Of a stretch of 64,000 nt of DNA, positions 10,651 through 21,999 are shown one piece after another. Position numbers and translations under genes: made by a program. The notes under the pieces are model-generated. The model saw nothing but the letters and a program-made list of their open reading frames with translations. It made no database searches and was not told the DNA's origin. The DNA is taken from assembly GCA_028829895.1 (NCBI GenBank), contig CM054181.1, positions 8,234,001-8,298,000 on the forward strand. The letters run 5' to 3'. Source of the stretch: Sinotaia quadrata. Lineage: Eukaryota > Mollusca > Gastropoda > Architaenioglossa > Viviparidae. The stretch's first letter is position 1. The number at the start of each line of letters is the position of its first letter.

Positions 10651-11067
10651 TACTTCCTATGTAAAGTCGGTAACTTGCATGTTTATTTCTATTACAATTA
10701 TAAATGGGTTGTTAACTATTTGAAAATGGCAATTTAGTTTTCACTTTGTTCATTCAAACATAATAATTGAAATTTTATTTTGATTCATCACCTTTCTATT
10801 TTTTTTTTTTTTGCTCCTGACCAATCAGGCGACTCGTTGAGAAGATTCTTCCGTCCGTAACTTCGGTCGTCTATTTTTACAATGATATAAATAGTTTCAG
10901 CCTCTTTCTGAGTTTATGAGGTCATACTTACGAAAACTAATGTTCTTCTTTGTATATTACTGACTGTGACAACCGTGCATTTTTTCTGTGCATTTTGTTT
11001 CGCATCTCAGAAAGTGGTCATTGTTAAAGTGGCCAACGACGTCCAATTTTCAAGTTTTAAAAAAAAA
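10651..11067. other. Unique AT-rich sequence, no gene seen
   Basis: Poly-T at about 10799-10812; otherwise no repeat, RNA or coding signal is recognised. Confidence 0.55.
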
Positions 11068-11195
11068 TTGTTTCCATCATCCGACTAACTGTTTAATCTA
11101 TTTTATAGTAATAAGTATACTGTAAAGTTAATTGTTTCCATCATCCGACTAACTGTTTAATCTATTTTATAGTAATAAGTATACTGTAAAGTTAA
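11068..11195. repeat. 64-bp tandem duplication
   Basis: Two copies beginning ATTGTTTCCATCATCCGACT and ending ATACTGTAAAGTTA, essentially identical. Confidence 0.96.
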
Positions 11196-11397
11196 ACGAA
11201 CGGGAGGGCCAGGGTACCTGTTTGTTACGATTTACCGACGTGTTCCTTAAAACTAAACAAAACAGCTGTCCACTGAACAACATACTATATTATCTGATTT
11301 CAGCTAGTTTTGTGGCTTGCGTTTTGTGTGTGTGTGTGTGTGTGTGTTGTCATTGCTCGATGTAAGCTCGTTGTTGTCTAGAAGTTTATCTCTGCGT

Positions 11398-11645
11398 CTA
11401 CTACAGATAAACCTTGATCTGAAGAGATTGTTTAGGTCGTACTACAGATAAGCCTTGTTTTGTAGAGATGATTTAGGTCGTACTACAGATAAGCCTTGTT
11501 TTGTAGAGATGATTTAGGTCGTACTACAGATAAGCCTTGTTTTGTAGAGATGATTTAGGTCGTACTACAGATAAGCCTTGTTTTGTAGAGATGATTTAGG
11601 TCGTACTACAGATAAGCCTTGTTTTGTAGAGATGATTTAGGTCAT
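11398..11645. repeat. 41-bp tandem repeat, 6 copies
   Basis: TACAGATAAGCCTTGTTTTG units at 41-bp steps (11402, 11443, 11484 onward), each followed by TAGAGATGATTTAGGTCG. The first unit is diverged, the rest near-identical. A short TG run precedes at 11324-11347. Confidence 0.96.
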
Positions 11646-12584
11646 ACAGAGGAATTGTAACAAATAGCAAGACGACAGAAGTCAACACTGGTAGGTGTTT
11701 ATTACTTTTTATTTTGACAGCGTTAAATTTATCCAACTGTTTTATGACCGAGGTATGTTTACCAAATACGTTTATATGGACTGAGCGATAGTTGACAAAA
11801 TAGCTTTTGGACAAAACAACTTTTATTAAATCGTTTTTCATATCGAGAGGTATTGCACAGCAAATTATAAAATGAACTGTGTACGTCAAACGAACGTCAA
11901 TATGGAATAACATTATTAATAGATAGGTAATAATGAAATGACTACATATACTTTATTACCATTTTCTAAAAAACAGACTTTATTGATCAAATATTCAGCC
12001 ATGTATTTTAATCGGTTGCATAATATTCCCTTCGAAGGCCAAAGGCATTTCTCTAGTCACCAGAGAAAAAGAAACTGGTGATATAACCCGCGACTGGTTA
12101 AGTGACACACTGAAAGGTGGTTGCGCATTTAATGTTGTGACACACACATTTAACCGTGTGTGCAGTTGTTTCTAATGGGGAACTTGATTCCAGTTGTCAG
12201 GTTTACGTGTTAAAACAATGTTTACATACGGATTGATTGACCGTTGTGTTTGAGGTTTTCCGTCCCGCGTTGACGTCTGCCCGAACCTGTGTTTTGTTTA
12301 CGCGACCTTCGTGACCCTTGAGTATATCTAGGTTTTTCTTTACGTAGCAACTTTGCTATCTATACACACGGCAAGCTCGACTCTGCCTTTACGCCGTAAG
12401 TTTCATTTGGAGGAAGTATTTGATTAAGTTTGACAGTGTTCTTATTCAGCCATCTCCTTGAGCACCCCAACCACACACACACAATTCCGCCTTTAGAAAC
12501 AACGAACTGGCTCTTTTTCCCCCCTTATCCCCGTCTCCAGTTTCAGTCTCTCAGAGGCATACTTTCTCTGTTCAAGCATGTCCC
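11646..12584. other. Unique sequence, no gene seen
   Basis: Open frames at 11596-11913 (-) and 12430-12717 (+) show no recognisable domain, and both run into flanking arrays. GTGACACAC-type words recur near 12100-12150 but form no array. Confidence 0.5.
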
Positions 12585-12950
12585 GCTGAAATGTACCTCA
12601 CAGTCACAGGCGGATTTGTCTCGCTGGTTTGTTGTGCCTCACATACGTACATCACAGTGCCTCACTAGCAAAATTTACCTCACTGGCCAGATGCGCCTCA
12701 CTGACTTGTGTACTTAACCTCCCCAGATGCGCTTAACTGACGTACTATGCCTTTCTGTACCTGACTAGCCAAGTGTGTCTCTGGTGATATCCTGTGACTC
12801 ACTGCCTTAGTGGCTTACACGTTTTACCACACTATGCAGATGTACCTCACTGCCTTGTGGCTTACAAATATTACGATTCTAGGCAGATGTACCTCAATGG
12901 CCAGGAGACTCACTAACAAACAATGCCTCCTCAGTCAGGTGTATCTAGCT
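12585..12950. repeat. Degenerate CCTCACT-containing array
   Basis: GTACCTCACTGGC/GATGCGCCTCACTGAC words recur about 14 times at irregular 18-30 bp spacing. Very old or irregular array. Confidence 0.6.
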
Positions 12951-13689
12951 GGCGTACTGCTCTGGTTTAATGAAAGTGATGTAAAGAGATACTTTTCGAG
13001 CTGAAGGTCTCTTGATCACATTCTTGATCTAATTTGCTTTGTTTGTTAATCAATTCAAGTACCCGTCATAGCCGACATTTCTGCACTTGATAATCTTACG
13101 AATCACGTGCTTACAGCGTTCATTGACGTCAGAAGAACTTTGTGCTGCAATAGACCACGTGACCTAAATGTTTTCGCGTGATCCTAATATCTTCGGGAAT
13201 CCATCATATCGTGCTCATGACGCCGAACGGACGGGAGGTAGTGCAGATGGTCGGGCATAAGTGTCATTGGTTCGATGTCCGGTAAAAGCTCTCCTGCCAA
13301 GGTCAAGGGTGGTGTTTAATACGCAATCCGTGAAATGGCGCGATAACTCGAGTTTTCGTATTGCAGATCAATCACAACAAATACTCGTCAACAATGGAAA
13401 ACCAGCATACACGATTTGAAACTGATCAGATAAATCTGCACCAATCCACCCAACCATCCCCACCCCCCGCATGCATCCACCCAAACCCATCCACATACAC
13501 ACACAATAAGTTTTAATTTTTACATCCTTGGTCATATATCCCCCCATCCCTCCACTCTTGGTGCAAAATCAACGAACTCAGGAGCGCCCCTCATTAATAG
13601 TCATCAACATCAATATTTTCGTTGAAACCACACAAGTCAAACCCAAGTCAAACAAACACAGCAACGCTGCAAAATCTTGATCACAAAAT
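12951..13689. other. Unique sequence, no gene seen
   Basis: Includes a tRNA-B-box-like word GGTTCGATGTCC at about 13269, without a properly spaced partner. Otherwise unremarkable. Confidence 0.5.
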
Positions 13690-13835
13690 GTGGCCTCTAT
13701 GGCCCAGTGATTCTCTGGCTCGGTGACTGTGCCTCGGTGATCCTGTGGCCCGGTGAGACTCTGTGGCTCGGTGACCTTATGACCCAGAGACTATGGCCCG
13801 GTGACTGTGGCTTGGTGACTATGGATGTATAACTC
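13690..13835. repeat. Degenerate GGTGACTGTGGCCC array
   Basis: Short (17-22 bp) units built on TGTGGCTCGGTGAC / TATGGCCCGGTGAC, about 7 copies. Confidence 0.7.
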
Positions 13836-14020
13836 CAAGTGTGCGTGTTTCTAACTTTGTTCTTCTTGCTTTCGTAATGCAGTCGTCAGTGAGACTGTAT
13901 ACTTGTAACTTGCTCGTCAGTCCCACCTATGTGGCCTCAGCTAACATAAAGCCACGTTGCTCTCGTTTGTGTGGCTGTAATCTCTGCATCTAATCTCACA
14001 GCATCCCGCCTGCCTTTCGC

Positions 14021-14305
14021 CAAGCTCGCATTAAACCTCACTTCAGTACCATCTGTGTAGTCCAAGCTTGCATTAAACCTCACGTCAGTACCATCTGTGT
14101 AGTCCAAGCTTGCATTAAACCTCACGTCAGTACCATCTGTGTAGTCCAAGCTTGCATTAAACCTCACGTCAGTACCATCTGTGTAGTCCAAGCTTGCATT
14201 AAACCTCACGTCAGTACCATCTGTGTAGTCCAAGCTTGCATTAAACCTCACGTCAGTACCATCTGTGTAATCCAAGCTTGCATCAAAATTCACGTCAGTC
14301 CCGTG
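14021..14305. repeat. 42-bp tandem repeat, 6-7 copies
   Basis: CATTAAACCTCACGTCAGTA anchors step by 42 bp from 14029. Because 42 is divisible by three, the minus strand stays open with a 14-residue repeat (DGTDVRFNASLDYT) from 14311 to 13937. I read this as an artefact: no domain flanks the repeat and period drives the frame. Confidence 0.95.
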
Positions 14306-15055
14306 AGTCATGGACTATAGATGGCTCCAACTGTGTGTAAGTACTGTCCACTTTACTTTTGCTATATTTAGGCTCGTGATTCTGTGGTCTATTAATTTTG
14401 ATTCAAATAATTTTGTTTTTGAAATTCTCACATAATAGTGTGCTTGTGTCATTGTATGAGACCCAGCCGCCTAACTTTCATTCATCTTTGGACCATAGCG
14501 GTCAGAATCTGCCAAACTCATGCAAACAGGCCGAACTTAAGATCTAGCGTCTTCACATATACACGCTTATCTCCCCTCTTGCGTGGGGGCCCTGGCGATG
14601 TTATCCAACTTGGCCCGTCTCCTGTGTCAGGTTGTAATAATATCCCAGATATTTAGCCAGACTGGTCACGTGACTGTCTCTGTTCACACGGAAAAATGAC
14701 CCATAGCTCTCAGAGTCCTGACAGAAGCCGTTATAACAGCACTGTTACAATCTCCCAGAGCGACATTGGTAAAAAGGTCTTTCTGCCGAGAAAGGTCAGT
14801 CAGGTGCAATTTATAATTTAAGTCACGTATAAGTAGTTGTGATGGTGATTATGCTAGTGTGTATGAAGCGTATTCTTTTAGATTTATATATATATATCTT
14901 TTTCTATTTTTCATCTTTATCCCATGTCATCTAGCTTTCCCTATTTTCCCATGTAATGAGTAATTTGCGTTGGGGTGTTGATGGCACCCTATTGTCCACT
15001 TGGTACTTAGGGACTATCAATTTATGTGCTCTATCTTCCACATCTATGCCATCGG
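14306..15055. other. Unique sequence, no gene seen
   Basis: Contains TA runs near 14886-14897. No convincing coding or RNA signal. Confidence 0.5.
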
Positions 15056-15650
15056 CATTTCACTTAGTCTACCCCGTCTTGTACTATCAGCATTTCACTT
15101 AGTCTACCCCGTCTTGTGCCATCGGCATTTCACTTAGTCTACCCCGTCTTGTACTATCAGCATTTCACTTAGTCTACCCCGTCTTGTGCCATCGGCATTT
15201 CACTTAGTCTACCCCGTCTTGTGCTATCAGCATTTCACTTAGTCTACCCCGTCTTGTACTATCAACATTTCACTTAGTCTACCCCGTCTTGTACTATCAG
15301 CATTTCACTTAGTCTACCCCGTCTTGTACTATCAGCATTTCACTTAGTCTACCCCGTCTTGTACTATCAGCATTTCACTTAGTCTACCCCGTCTTGTACT
15401 ATCAGCATTTCACTTAGTCTACCCCGTCTTGTACTATCAGCATTTCACTTAGTCTACCCCGTCTTGTACTATCAGCATTTCATTTAGTCTACCCCGTCTT
15501 GTACTATCAGCATTTCACTTAGTCTACCCCGTCTTGTACTATCAGCATTTCACTTAGTCTACCCCGTCTTGTACTATCAGCATTTCACTTAGTCTACCCC
15601 GTCTTGTACTATCAGCATTTCACTTAGTCTACCCTGTCTTGCACCTCACG
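15056..15650. repeat. 35-bp tandem repeat, 17 copies
   Basis: CATTTCACTTAGTCTACCCC anchors run from 15056 to 15616 at exactly 35-bp steps with no indels. Unit variants: ACTATCAG versus GCCATCGG; the GCCATCGG type occurs only among the first units and alternates with the other type there, while the later units are homogeneous. Confidence 0.98.
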
Positions 15651-15924
15651 AGTGAGTAGAACATGCTGAGGCCGGCTAGAGCTCTTCGACGCACACAGAA
15701 AAAAGCCCACAGCCTGCACCACATTCCTGACTGACCCGGGTCGCGAGAATCCCCACACCGCCAGCCTTTCATTGGTCGCAGTTCTGCAAGTCTAAAAGAC
15801 AAATATCACCAAACTCTTATTCTTTTCGTGCAGAGTGGAAACTGTCAAACCTAAGACTCGTTTGGTCACTGATTTTTTTTCGTGCCACCATTGATTTCTC
15901 TTATAACATTTTAATTTTATCCGC

Positions 15925-16105
15925 AAGATTATGAGTATTTGTTTTCTTTTAAATGTTATTTTTGTCATCGTAATTTTGTCAGGTCGAGATTGGTGGTCTC
16001 GTCGTAGCCGTTTGTAATTGTAATGTTGTGAAACGTGACACCTGACACCGCTGAAGTGTGAATGGCCGTGGCCGAATTAGCTCTTATATAACATCTTTAA
16101 AACCC
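15925..16105 (+). repeat. Interspersed repeat family B, copy 2
   Basis: Same ordered blocks as 4398-4640: TATTTGTTTTCTTTTAAATG, GTCAGGT, GTCTCGTCGTAGCCGTTTG, TAATTGTAATG, GTGACACCTGACACCG, and ACATCTTTAAAACCCACGCC at the end. The 3' end is shared with the tandem array that follows. Confidence 0.72.
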
Positions 16106-16272
16106 ACGCCACAGCTTGTAATACCATGATCATATTAATGCATTGTATCACTTTAAAATCCCCACACCACAGCTTGTAATACCATGATCATATTAATACA
16201 TTGATTCACTTAAAATCCCAACGCCACAGCTTGTAATACCATGATCATATTAATACATTGTCACTTTGGGAC
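16095..16272. repeat. 57-59 bp tandem repeat x3 seeded by family B end
   Basis: CTTGTAATACCATGATCATA starts at 16114, 16173 and 16230; each is preceded by TTAAAA(T)CCC..CCACAG, the 3' end of family B. The element end was therefore included in the amplified unit. Confidence 0.9.
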
Positions 16273-16284
16273 ATATAGTGTGTA

Positions 16285-16450
16285 GTATCCAAATAATCAT
16301 AACACATCACGTATGGGTTCGAATAAGGTAATATTCATGTAATCACAGCATGTCATATATGGGCGTTTATAGTACAATATTCGTGTAATTACAAGGTGTT
16401 AAGTATATGCTTGTATTTTGCAATATTCATGAAACCATAAAACATCAGAC
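16285..16450. repeat. Degenerate ~55-bp array, ~3 copies
   Basis: Recurrent AATATTCATGTAATCACA followed by TATATGGG/GTATATGC-like pieces. Confidence 0.6.
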
Positions 16451-16474
16451 ACTAAATACTTTTGAATTTGTACA

Positions 16475-16915
16475 AGCTGTCTCACTGTACTGTACAAAAT
16501 ACTGCTATAGCCTTTGAACTTGTACTATTTGTCTCACTGCACTGTACAAAATACTGCTATAGCCTTGAACTTGTGCTAGCTGTCTCACTGCACTGTACAA
16601 AATACTGCTGTAGCCTTGAACTTGTTGTCTCACTGCACTGTATCAAATACTGAATACTGCTATAGCCTTGAACTTGTAGTAGCTGTCTTTCACGGCACTG
16701 TGTCTTGTACTGAATACTCCTGTAGCCCTGAGCTTGTACTCTCACTGCAATGTATAATATACTGAATACTCCTGTAGCCCTGAGCTTGTACTCTCACTGC
16801 AATGTATAACATACTGAATACTCCTGTAGCCCTGAGCTTGTACTCTCACTGCAATGCATAAAACACTGAATACTTGGTAGCCGTGAATATTTAATAGCTA
16901 TCCCTCACTGCACTG
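16475..16915. repeat. ~50-bp tandem repeat with two sub-types
   Basis: Left units read CTCACTGCACTGTACAAAAT then ACTGCTATAGCCTTGAACTT. Right units (from about 16690) read ACTGAATACTCCTGTAGCCC then TGAGCTTGTACTCTCACTGC. Sub-types are spatially sorted. Confidence 0.88.
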
Positions 16916-18382
16916 TAAACTTTTTTCCAAGCGGCAAGCTGTTCTCATCTAGAGTCCAGAGTACAATAATCTCTGGTGGTGACCTTGAAGATCCTGTTTT
17001 ATTAAGGTTAACAGGGTTTGTGCTGAGAGTTTAAAAATAAACATACAGTTATTTCAGTCTCTATAAAGCCCTCATCCTTCACAGGATATACTTGATAAAA
17101 ACCAGTGAATAATTTCAATACTGAGCCATTTTAACCTTACTGAGCCAAACTGTATACTTAGGAAATGGTTTTTATTTCTCTAAAGTCTAAAGGAATATCT
17201 CAAAATAAAATTCGACTGAGCTATCATCCAATAAAGTCTAAAGGAATATTTCATAGGAACACATTGCTAAACTATGTATGTTTTATTCCTCTGAGTGGTT
17301 TCGTGGGTAGGGGCCCCAGTGCATTGCTTAGCCCGTGGACCTATACTACAGTTAAGGCGGCCCTAGGCTTCTGCTCATTGGCTGGCTTAACTGTCCTTGA
17401 ACTCCCCCATCTGATATAAGTTCACTTACTTTAATTTGTTTGGCTGTTGAGTTTAGTGATGCTGAACTATCTGCTTGCTTTTAACACCCACCGTTCAAAC
17501 GACTTCCGCTTCACATTTCAAGCAGTATATTTTCTTGATCTATAATCCCCACACATAATCGATTTTTTTTAGCTCTTAGTTTGTTATGGTGAAAAGTGCA
17601 AACTGGGGTCATGCTGGGTCAGCTTGACATTCAATAGAGCTCACTTGTGTAAACGTTAATCAATGCTGAGCTAAAATATTATCATGAAATATGGACTTTT
17701 AAGTCATGAAATGCGCGTTTTATAGACCTAATTCTAGGCAACAGGTGCAGCCAGGCAGATTTAATCGATGTGTACCTTACAAAAAAGCAAAGGGAACTAA
17801 CTCCTTGTGGTGTACATTGTAGTAAGAGTTTAAAGTTAGTATGTTCATGAACGCGTCTTATTGTCAGAAAAATTTAATAAAAAGCTTTTCAAACAAATTT
17901 TATTCATTTGTACCAAATTAGAAGTTTTAGCCAATGATGTGAGTAGACCTGATTTTTACGTCGCAACTTCACTTTGCTGATCATAAAATGATTATTTTCA
18001 TTGGCTCAAAGATATATTAGGGAAAGTAACTCTGCCAAATTTTCAAATGTGCTAAGTTACCTCGACAGTGAAGAAAATAAATGCTTATTTGTAAAATTCG
18101 TTATGATTCCAGGGGATAAAATAAACAAAATTTGCGGAATTAATAAAGGAGTATTCCGTTTCCGATATGATACAGAAGACAAATTTAGACATAAATACTT
18201 TACACTGTTTACAGTATTACACCCATGATAAAGCATGTACATTAACTTTGGCACTCATTCGCTTTGGCATTATGATTTATTGTTTGAAATAATACAGTAA
18301 TTCAGTTGAAGACTATTTCTTCACTTGATCGATACCACAGTATCTAACCATTGGACTAGTTGGCAGTTCGAAACTCTTTAGC
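16916..18382. other. Unique sequence, no gene established
   Basis: A TAAAGTCTAAAGGAATAT word repeats at about 17180 and 17237. The open frame 18001-18228 (+) is 75 residues of non-repetitive sequence without a domain I recognise. It sits in AT-rich DNA without visible splice context, so I leave it uncalled. Confidence 0.45.
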
Positions 18383-18418
18383 ATCTTTGATACATCTTTG
18401 ATACATCTTTGATACAGA
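18383..18418. repeat. 12-bp repeat (CATCTTTGATA), 3 copies
   Basis: Three CATCTTTGATA units directly upstream of the family A fragment. Confidence 0.85.
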
Positions 18419-18421
18419 TAA

Positions 18422-18518
18422 AATAAGCAGTGCCCAAGGTCGGATCACTTTGACATTTAACAATGTATAAAACAATCAAGTCTAGAAATAGGGATAAGCA
18501 AATTTACTAGTCCACAAC
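18422..18518 (+). mobile_element. Interspersed family A, 3'-end fragment
   Basis: Matches the right end of both longer family A copies: AAGCAGTGCCCAAGGTCGG, ATTTAACAATGTATA, TAGAAATAGGGATAAGCAAA, then a TTTACTAGTCCACAAC end. It is closer to the copy at 50576-52370 than to that at 21935-23611. Confidence 0.85.
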
Positions 18519-18744
18519 TTAATATGTTGCTCGTCGTGACTTTGTTGCCACTCACTTGACGTCTCGAGTTTATGTGTTTCCGAAAACGCCCGAAACGTTT
18601 TGCTCGGCAAAGTCCGTAAAGGAAAATGTATTTGAATTCGCAAAGTGCATTTACCATTCATTCACAACAGAACAACGAGTTTTTATTGAAATAATAAATT
18701 TTGGTTTAAAATTTTCGAAAAACTTTTGGAAGCAATGCGAATCC

Positions 18745-18862
18745 TTTAATAGACTAAATAATAATAATAATGATGATGCAATACTAATCCTTTAAATAGA
18801 CTAAATAATAATAATGATGATGCAATACTAATCCTTTAATAGACTAAATAATAATGATGATG
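18745..18862. repeat. ~45-bp repeat with AAT/GAT triplet tracts, 3 copies
   Basis: AATCCTTTAATAGACTAAAT followed by an AATAATAATGATGATGC tract of varying length; the last copy runs into TGCTGCTGCTAC repeats. Confidence 0.88.
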
Positions 18863-18904
18863 CTGCTGCTACTACTGCTAGTAGTACTACTATTTCGCAA
18901 GTCA

Positions 18905-19345
18905 CTCTTTCAAAGCAAAAATAGTTACACTGACTTCGTGACAATGGTTATTGAAATAGGATTACGCTTGACTTCGTGACAATGGTTATTGATACATGAT
19001 TACATTTGACTTCGTGACAATGGTTATTGAAACAGGATTACACTGACTTCCTGACAATGGTTATTGAAACTGGGTTACACTCACTTCCTGACACTGGTTA
19101 TGAAATATGTTTACACTCTGTCTTCGTGAAACTGGTTATTGCATTAGGATTATATACTGACTTCGTGAAAATGGTTATTGCAATAGGATTATACACTGAC
19201 TTCGTGAAAATGGTTATTGCAATAGGATTATACACTGACTTCGTGAAAATGGTTATTGCAATAGGATTATACACTGACTTCGTGAAAATGGTTATTGCAA
19301 TAGGATTATACACTGACTTCGTGAAAATGGTTATTAAAATAGGAA
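18905..19345. repeat. 39-bp tandem repeat, ~11 copies
   Basis: TGACTTCGTGAAAATGGTTA units; the right-hand five are near-identical, the left-hand ones diverge in length and sequence. With a period of 13 codons it opens a 13-residue repeat (TDFVKMVIAIGLY) on the + strand and another on the - strand, both artefacts. Confidence 0.95.
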
Positions 19346-20649
19346 TGGGGAACTGGGGAATCGTTGCTCTAAAATTTTATATTAATCGTATCTGTTTTTG
19401 TACACCATGAAACACTATATTTTTTGTATTTCATAATAAAACTGCATTGCACTTTTCTAAGATTTATTGATAAATGTTTTGCTGTTGTTCTTTGTTTTGT
19501 TGGATGAACTTTTGGCACAGAGGGATAAATCGATTTATCTTAAAATCTTTTAATTTAAAAAATGGGGGTAGGTGGGTGGGGACGTTCGTACAGGTATATT
19601 CAGTCGAATAACTAAGCATATATTGTTTTCTTTTTGTTTTATTTGCAAAGGAACAGAAAGAAACAATAAGATCTCTTACCCATGTGCAATATTAAGAATT
19701 TACCTCCCTTAGATATTTCTGTGTCATTTGTTTTCGAAAAAAAGAAAGTTAATCGAGGAAACTGGAAACCAGTGACAACCAATATAATATAATTACTTCT
19801 CCAAGCAAAGACATTGGGTTTAGCAAGAGAACAAAAGACATTCAACTTTGGTTCACTTTCCCATTTCACGAGTGTCAATCATTTTGCCACAAACGTCACA
19901 TTACTCACGTGATGCTCCCTGCTGGCCTGTCGTTAGGGAGTGCCTAAGACGAACACCCAGTTCTCCATAATTAGTTTTCACACTTCACCTCAATGGCGGA
20001 TGTGTCTCCGCTTGGCTCTCTAAGTTAAAGTCTGAAGAAGAGCCCATTAATTTTTCAAACCGGCCAGTCACCCAAAACGATTTGTTTATGTGACCCACAA
20101 TGGACTTCTCATAATAGTTTATTTGTTTTTGCTTTTATTTTATTTCTGATGGCTGATGGACACTGGTGAAATGTTAGGCTAGGTTCCTAGATGTTTGCTG
20201 AAACATCTGCGGTATAAATTTGACAGTGAACTTCAAACCCAGGGCGACTGCGCCATTAATCCTGCGTGATGGCACTGGCTTTCTGTATCCAGGAATAAAC
20301 CTGTTATCAGTGAAATATTTGAAAATTAAAATTCCATTTCACTTCAAGTAGCCACACGCACTTCGTGCCAAGTCAAGTCTGAAGCAGCTGACGTCATTAA
20401 AATAACTAAAGAAAAACAAATGAAAATTTAAATTGCTGTTGTCTATCAATGACTGATGCTAAATAGAAGTTTAGCCGACGACTTGAAGACGACTCTATTT
20501 TCGCCCTCTCCGTCCCCTCAAAAAAATAATTTAAAAAAATAAAATAAAAGTTGTCGGGGCTGGGAGGAAGGGGGAAAAGAAAGAAACTGAGGGGGGAATG
20601 TGAATAAAAGGTTGCCATGATGTGTAGTGATGGAAGAAGGGCTTATATC
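19346..20649. other. Unique sequence, no gene seen
   Basis: G-rich patch at 19564-19581 and A-rich tract at 20518-20548. Open frames here lack any recognisable content. Confidence 0.5.
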
Positions 20650-20746
20650 CCCATCGTGCACTTTTCCATCTGTTCGAGCTGTCATCCCGATAAATGTCCC
20701 ATCGTGCACCTTTCTATCTGTGTGAGATGTCAACCCGATAAATGTC
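20650..20746. repeat. 48-bp tandem duplication
   Basis: CCCATCGTGCACYTTTC at 20650 and 20698, each ending CCCGATAAATGT. Confidence 0.92.
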
Positions 20747-21208
20747 TAGTGAGATACTTTCTCTAGGCGACTATTCCTTGGTAATACTTATCGGAACCTG
20801 CATGGAATGTTGTAACATTGTGGTTTGTGCAATCAACGTTTCCTCTTTCTTGAATGCCATTGTTTCTTTTCGGACATTAATTGTTTTACTAAATAAAAAA
20901 AATACTCCAAGGTTAATGACCGAAGCCCGTTACTCGATTCGGGTCACAAATATGCGTTTCCTTAAAGTGCCAATGAACAAAGGAACTCGCATGGCCAAAT
21001 GACAAGACTTTGGGGTTTAAATGTCAACTTTGGTATGCAGCTTTTGTTCTTTTTTCCGCCTTCTCTCTCTCTCTCTCTTTTCCTCTCTCTTTTAGTGAGT
21101 GTATGAAATGCGTGCTGCTAATGAAGAAAAATGCAGTCACGTGATTGTCTTTGCCTGATCTAGGCATATTTATCAGCCAGTACGATGACCTTTACAAAAC
21201 TATTTCCA
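20747..21208. other. No gene seen
   Basis: Unique sequence with a short TC run at 21062-21090. The 86-residue open frame at 20742-21002 begins at the array edge and shows no motif. Confidence 0.5.
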
Positions 21209-21335
21209 TTATGTTGTACATTGCATTGTGTTCTATAGTGCATTATATATTAAAGTGTCTTATGTTGTACATTGCATTGTGTTCTATAGTGCATTATATA
21301 TAAAAGTGTCTTATGTTGTGTATTACATTGTGTTG
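21209..21335. repeat. 51-bp tandem repeat, 2.4 copies
   Basis: TTATGTTGTACATTGCATTG anchors at 21209, 21260 and 21311 (the last diverged). Confidence 0.93.
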
Positions 21336-21934
21336 GCCACAGAGCAATGTGCGCTAAGAAGACACGGATTTGTTTGCTTTAGGAGGCGGATTGTGTCCTG
21401 GCTATTTGTTTCTTTGTTTATTGTTTCTGTTATTATCTCTTTGTTGTAAGTGGAAGTGGTGTAAATGAGCGCTTCCTTTAAGCACGCGCAAGTTTCCAGT
21501 AACAGTTTCGCAATGCCGCCATTTTGTGACTTAGGCAGGAAAGTTTCTCAGCACGCTTTGGATCATACCCATCCATCCATCCATCCATCCATCTATCTAC
21601 CATTCGTCAATTATCCATCGATTTGTTTGTTGTTGAGTTTTTAATCATTTATCCTTCGAATGTTCTCTTTCTTTCTTTAATAAACTCTATTTGTAGACCA
21701 GATAGAGGAATGGCGTGTTACGCAATCAGCTTTGAGTGAGAAAGGCCGTGCGTTTCATGTCAATTCTACTTAATAAAAAAAAGTTTTTACAGTAGAATAA
21801 TGAAAACCACATCCTTCCAGAGAAACAAAAACAATGACAGGTGGAAATCAAATCCGATTAATACAGCTATAGCAGATACACAAAGGATGAATAACTGGAA
21901 TAAACTCTTATTGATACTAAAACTAACTGAGACA
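21336..21934. other. Unique sequence with ATCC microsatellite
   Basis: CCATCCATCC run at about 21569-21592; otherwise no feature. Confidence 0.55.
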
Positions 21935-21961
21935 TGACGCCACCCTAGTTATTGGTTATGC

Positions 21962-21999
<38 letters not shown>

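Noticed and set aside
13230..13285. Possible tRNA or SINE head (TAGTGCAGATGG and GGTTCGATGTCC)
   Set aside because: The two boxes are only about 30 bp apart, too close for a tRNA, and no tail or second copy is visible.
13937..14311. Minus-strand protein of 14-residue repeats
   Set aside because: Created by the 42-bp array; the non-repeat ends are short and unrecognisable.
18001..18228. 75-residue non-repetitive open frame
   Set aside because: No domain, no splice context and AT-rich composition; length is within chance for the window.
18905..19410. Repeat proteins on both strands (TDFVKMVIAIGLY and its minus-strand counterpart)
   Set aside because: Both derive from one 39-bp array; real coding on both strands of a repeat is not plausible without other support.
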